Shown one piece after another: positions 63,401 to 64,000 of a DNA stretch of 64,000 bases. Location: positions 5,208,001 to 5,272,000 of the forward strand of contig NZ_CP109435.1 of the NCBI RefSeq assembly GCF_036227125.1, given 5' to 3'. Every line of letters begins with the position of its first letter. Position 1 is the first letter of the stretch. The notes under the pieces were generated by a model. It ran no database searches. It was given only the letters and a program-made list of their open reading frames with translations, and was not told the DNA's origin. A program made the position numbers and the translations under genes. The stretch is from Streptomyces sp. NBC_01485. GTDB taxonomy: Bacteria > Actinomycetota > Actinomycetes > Streptomycetales > Streptomycetaceae.

Positions 63401-64000
63401 AGCGCGGACACAACATCCTCGACCTCAACCGTGAGCATGCAGCGATCGGGTCGATCTACTTCCTCGCCCGCCCCAATCCGCGTCCAGATGATCTCGGCCT
63501 CGCAGTGCACGCGATCAACGACTGGATCGTACGGGCCATGGACAGCGGGAAGTTCGCCGACTGGGTTCAGAGTGAGCCCAGTCTCGGACTCGGTGCCCGC
63601 AAGGTCAGGGACCTGGCTCGTTCCCAGTGGTACCGGGTGCTCGCCAGGAGCATGGCGTGGAGCCGCCTGGACGACGACCGGGAGCAGGTCACCTGGGATC
63701 TGCTCGTTCTGATCTGGCAGGTGATCGGCCGTTCCGTCCGCGGTGCGGTGCCCACCAGAGTCGCCTTCGTCGACGCGGCGTTCTCGCCCAACCTGGCCGC
63801 CGGGGGGCCGTCCAACCTGCCGGACACCTCGGAAACCAGCCTCCTGCACAGCATCCATGCCGTGCTCAAGCCTTACTTCACCCCGGGCACCCCCGAGCCT
63901 GCCGACGACCGCCATATCGTCCAGGCGCTCTACCGGCCAATGTGGACAGCTCTCGACCGTTGCCTCACCCGGACAGCCGACGAAAGGAACACCGCATGTA
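60442..64000 (+). CDS. DinG/XPD-like helicase of pPIWI-RE type (3' end off window)
   Basis: More than 1186 aa, start overlapping the previous gene by 8 bp. The N-terminal 230 residues (AFAAE, FSGYPFARAWGAV, TLWTWGRRMAWTEALQEY) form a domain of their own. Then comes a superfamily 2 helicase: Walker A GIVGAGKST near 248, Cys-rich insert (CALN, CARL, CPFWSACPRH near 389-395) in the place of the DinG/XPD iron-sulphur cluster, DEAD-type motif VDEADRVQ near 446, LLMSGSSW near 801 and a long C-terminal part with LLLVGSYEESKVV and RAEILVAPLLAVERGHNI. Such DinG-like helicases accompany predicted PIWI/Argonaute proteins. The frame is still open at the window end. Confidence 0.7.
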   Translation, partial: MRSTTQPLSEVVSLLSDAAPQMKRARLVSLCEIEVGLLLQETFAAETPAADAWTLFSGYPFARAWGAVDAVGEQTLRTARHTLWTWGRRMAWTEALQEYQLLDRQIRGYEIVDPDLPAVRRLSLSVAPNRWETYERLLHQAPAFAGRPMAFAKAGWHAFPIGRDLTTVQLPESALPSPVSHDLAAPPANGGEPLSFLWDDLLETAAFMDSVKPENWTKRLRAIHLFTRQAGEFRCSDSFEVARIQHLLGIVGAGKSTLRDVLAVHLAGQGLRATIVVGDVAEQLKLVELYNTYVPGSAAPVLGASGRQQHAERLHRRLASRGRRNLLAHDDPAFAYLSTSCALNALRYSEVQLDDDLLGFGEAPCARLQQPSRRRDLAEDSWGRQPLACPFWSACPRHHGARELVSAALWVATPASLVDSKVPHPQNPESIRYLELACRRSDLVIVDEADRVQMQFDRMFAPAIPLIGGGSDTRSFLHDVNQHRIRELAGAGGIQLSDRDVENWSAAVNTTQTAADRLVAMLVRDVELRDWVRTGYFSAWTLQLRLLEERYPLPEDREDTPAEAAEQATEHSHRASRLRLTEILDAFRENPFGDRHRFTEDGVELTGLLGELLHTNRRERTRERLEQMLRDLFALDPLLEPTEEGQERYRELRVLASGERLRKSEPHEKGRKKAKRRRNKHLPESPDVWLKLLMTRFEFTLLLSALEPKLALINAMWPRAAAALNLGFNEMYRRPLDYGPMVPEAPMGNVIGFQFLMDGPDPGGVRTGELRFFRCSGVGRALLRAMPDLPTVDGLPGTNVLLMSGSSWAGSSSRYHIPVDIGVIIEPAPEELDRIAELSEFRFEFIRDGCGCRAGCACDEQYEAQRLSGEPLDQRADILRRMVIALGREDAGISRLREELTLLPESRRHILLLVGSYEESKVVADTLHTLNKRWKGRVRRLASDDDPEAGTWSDDDEHHAPVLRRGDVETLATTRAEILVAPLLAVERGHNILDLNREHAAIGSIYFLARPNPRPDDLGLAVHAINDWIVRAMDSGKFADWVQSEPSLGLGARKVRDLARSQWYRVLARSMAWSRLDDDREQVTWDLLVLIWQVIGRSVRGAVPTRVAFVDAAFSPNLAAGGPSNLPDTSETSLLHSIHAVLKPYFTPGTPEPADDRHIVQALYRPMWTALDRCLTRTADERNTAC
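63982..64000 (+). other. Probable start of the next operon gene
   Basis: GAAAGGA at 63982-63988 lies seven bases before ATG 63996, a good ribosome-binding site and spacing at the very edge. The helicase frame continues through it (GCA TGT A). It is the fourth gene of the operon, product unseen. Confidence 0.45.

Overview
This looks like a Streptomyces (high-GC actinobacterium) chromosome segment, probably accessory or arm DNA. The evidence is very high G+C with strong third-position GC bias, frequent GTG/TTG starts, several apparently leaderless starts with TANNNT -10 boxes, a SARP-type regulator, a DUF2637 (Spd-like) gene of integrative conjugative elements, and many gene remnants. All identifications come from reading translated sequence; no database search was run.

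Layout. 1-11 kb is mostly ordinary: a truncated RCK/TrkA-N protein at the left edge, a YraQ/DUF318-type permease with its TIGR03943 partner, a helix-turn-helix protein, a luciferase-domain (DUF5519-like) protein, a secreted protein, two remnants, a NUDIX hydrolase and a glycosyltransferase. 11.2-24.5 kb is a first defence cluster: a 1372-aa HTH-STAND-WD40 protein divergent from a complete Wadjet-family operon (jetABCD; DUF2397, DUF2398, TIGR02680, TIGR02679). 24.5-33.8 kb is ordinary: a polytopic membrane protein, a cytochrome b561/molybdopterin oxidoreductase, a methyltransferase-DUF2064-glycosyltransferase operon, a two-component system, a sugar epimerase and a flavodoxin-like protein.

33.8-38.9 kb is a scrapyard with living genes in it. 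It holds a PucR-type regulator split by a 167-bp MITE with near-perfect terminal inverted repeats and an 8-bp target duplication, a PIN/ribbon-helix-helix toxin-antitoxin pair, a probable phosphorothioate-DNA-binding HNH restriction enzyme, a QueD-like remnant, DUF2637 and integrase remnants, and the 3' part of a tRNA-Pro gene that probably marks an old attachment site. 39-53.3 kb is a second defence island between integrase remnants: a bacterial NLR-like protein (PD-(D/E)XK-like, NB-ARC, TPR), a second Wadjet operon only distantly similar to the first and on the opposite strand, and a DUF433/DUF5615 toxin-antitoxin pair head-to-head with it.

54-64 kb is the most unusual part: a large SARP-NB-ARC-TPR regulator, a serine/threonine kinase, and, divergent from the kinase, a tightly overlapping operon running off the right edge. 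The operon encodes a RecB/Cas4-like PD-(D/E)XK nuclease with Cys clusters, a zinc-ribbon protein with a REase-like C-terminus lacking an obvious catalytic site, and a very large, diverged DinG/XPD-like helicase. This resembles the predicted pPIWI-RE (prokaryotic Argonaute-like) island with extra parts. A ribosome-binding site and ATG at the last five bases suggest that the next gene, perhaps the PIWI protein itself, starts just at the window edge.
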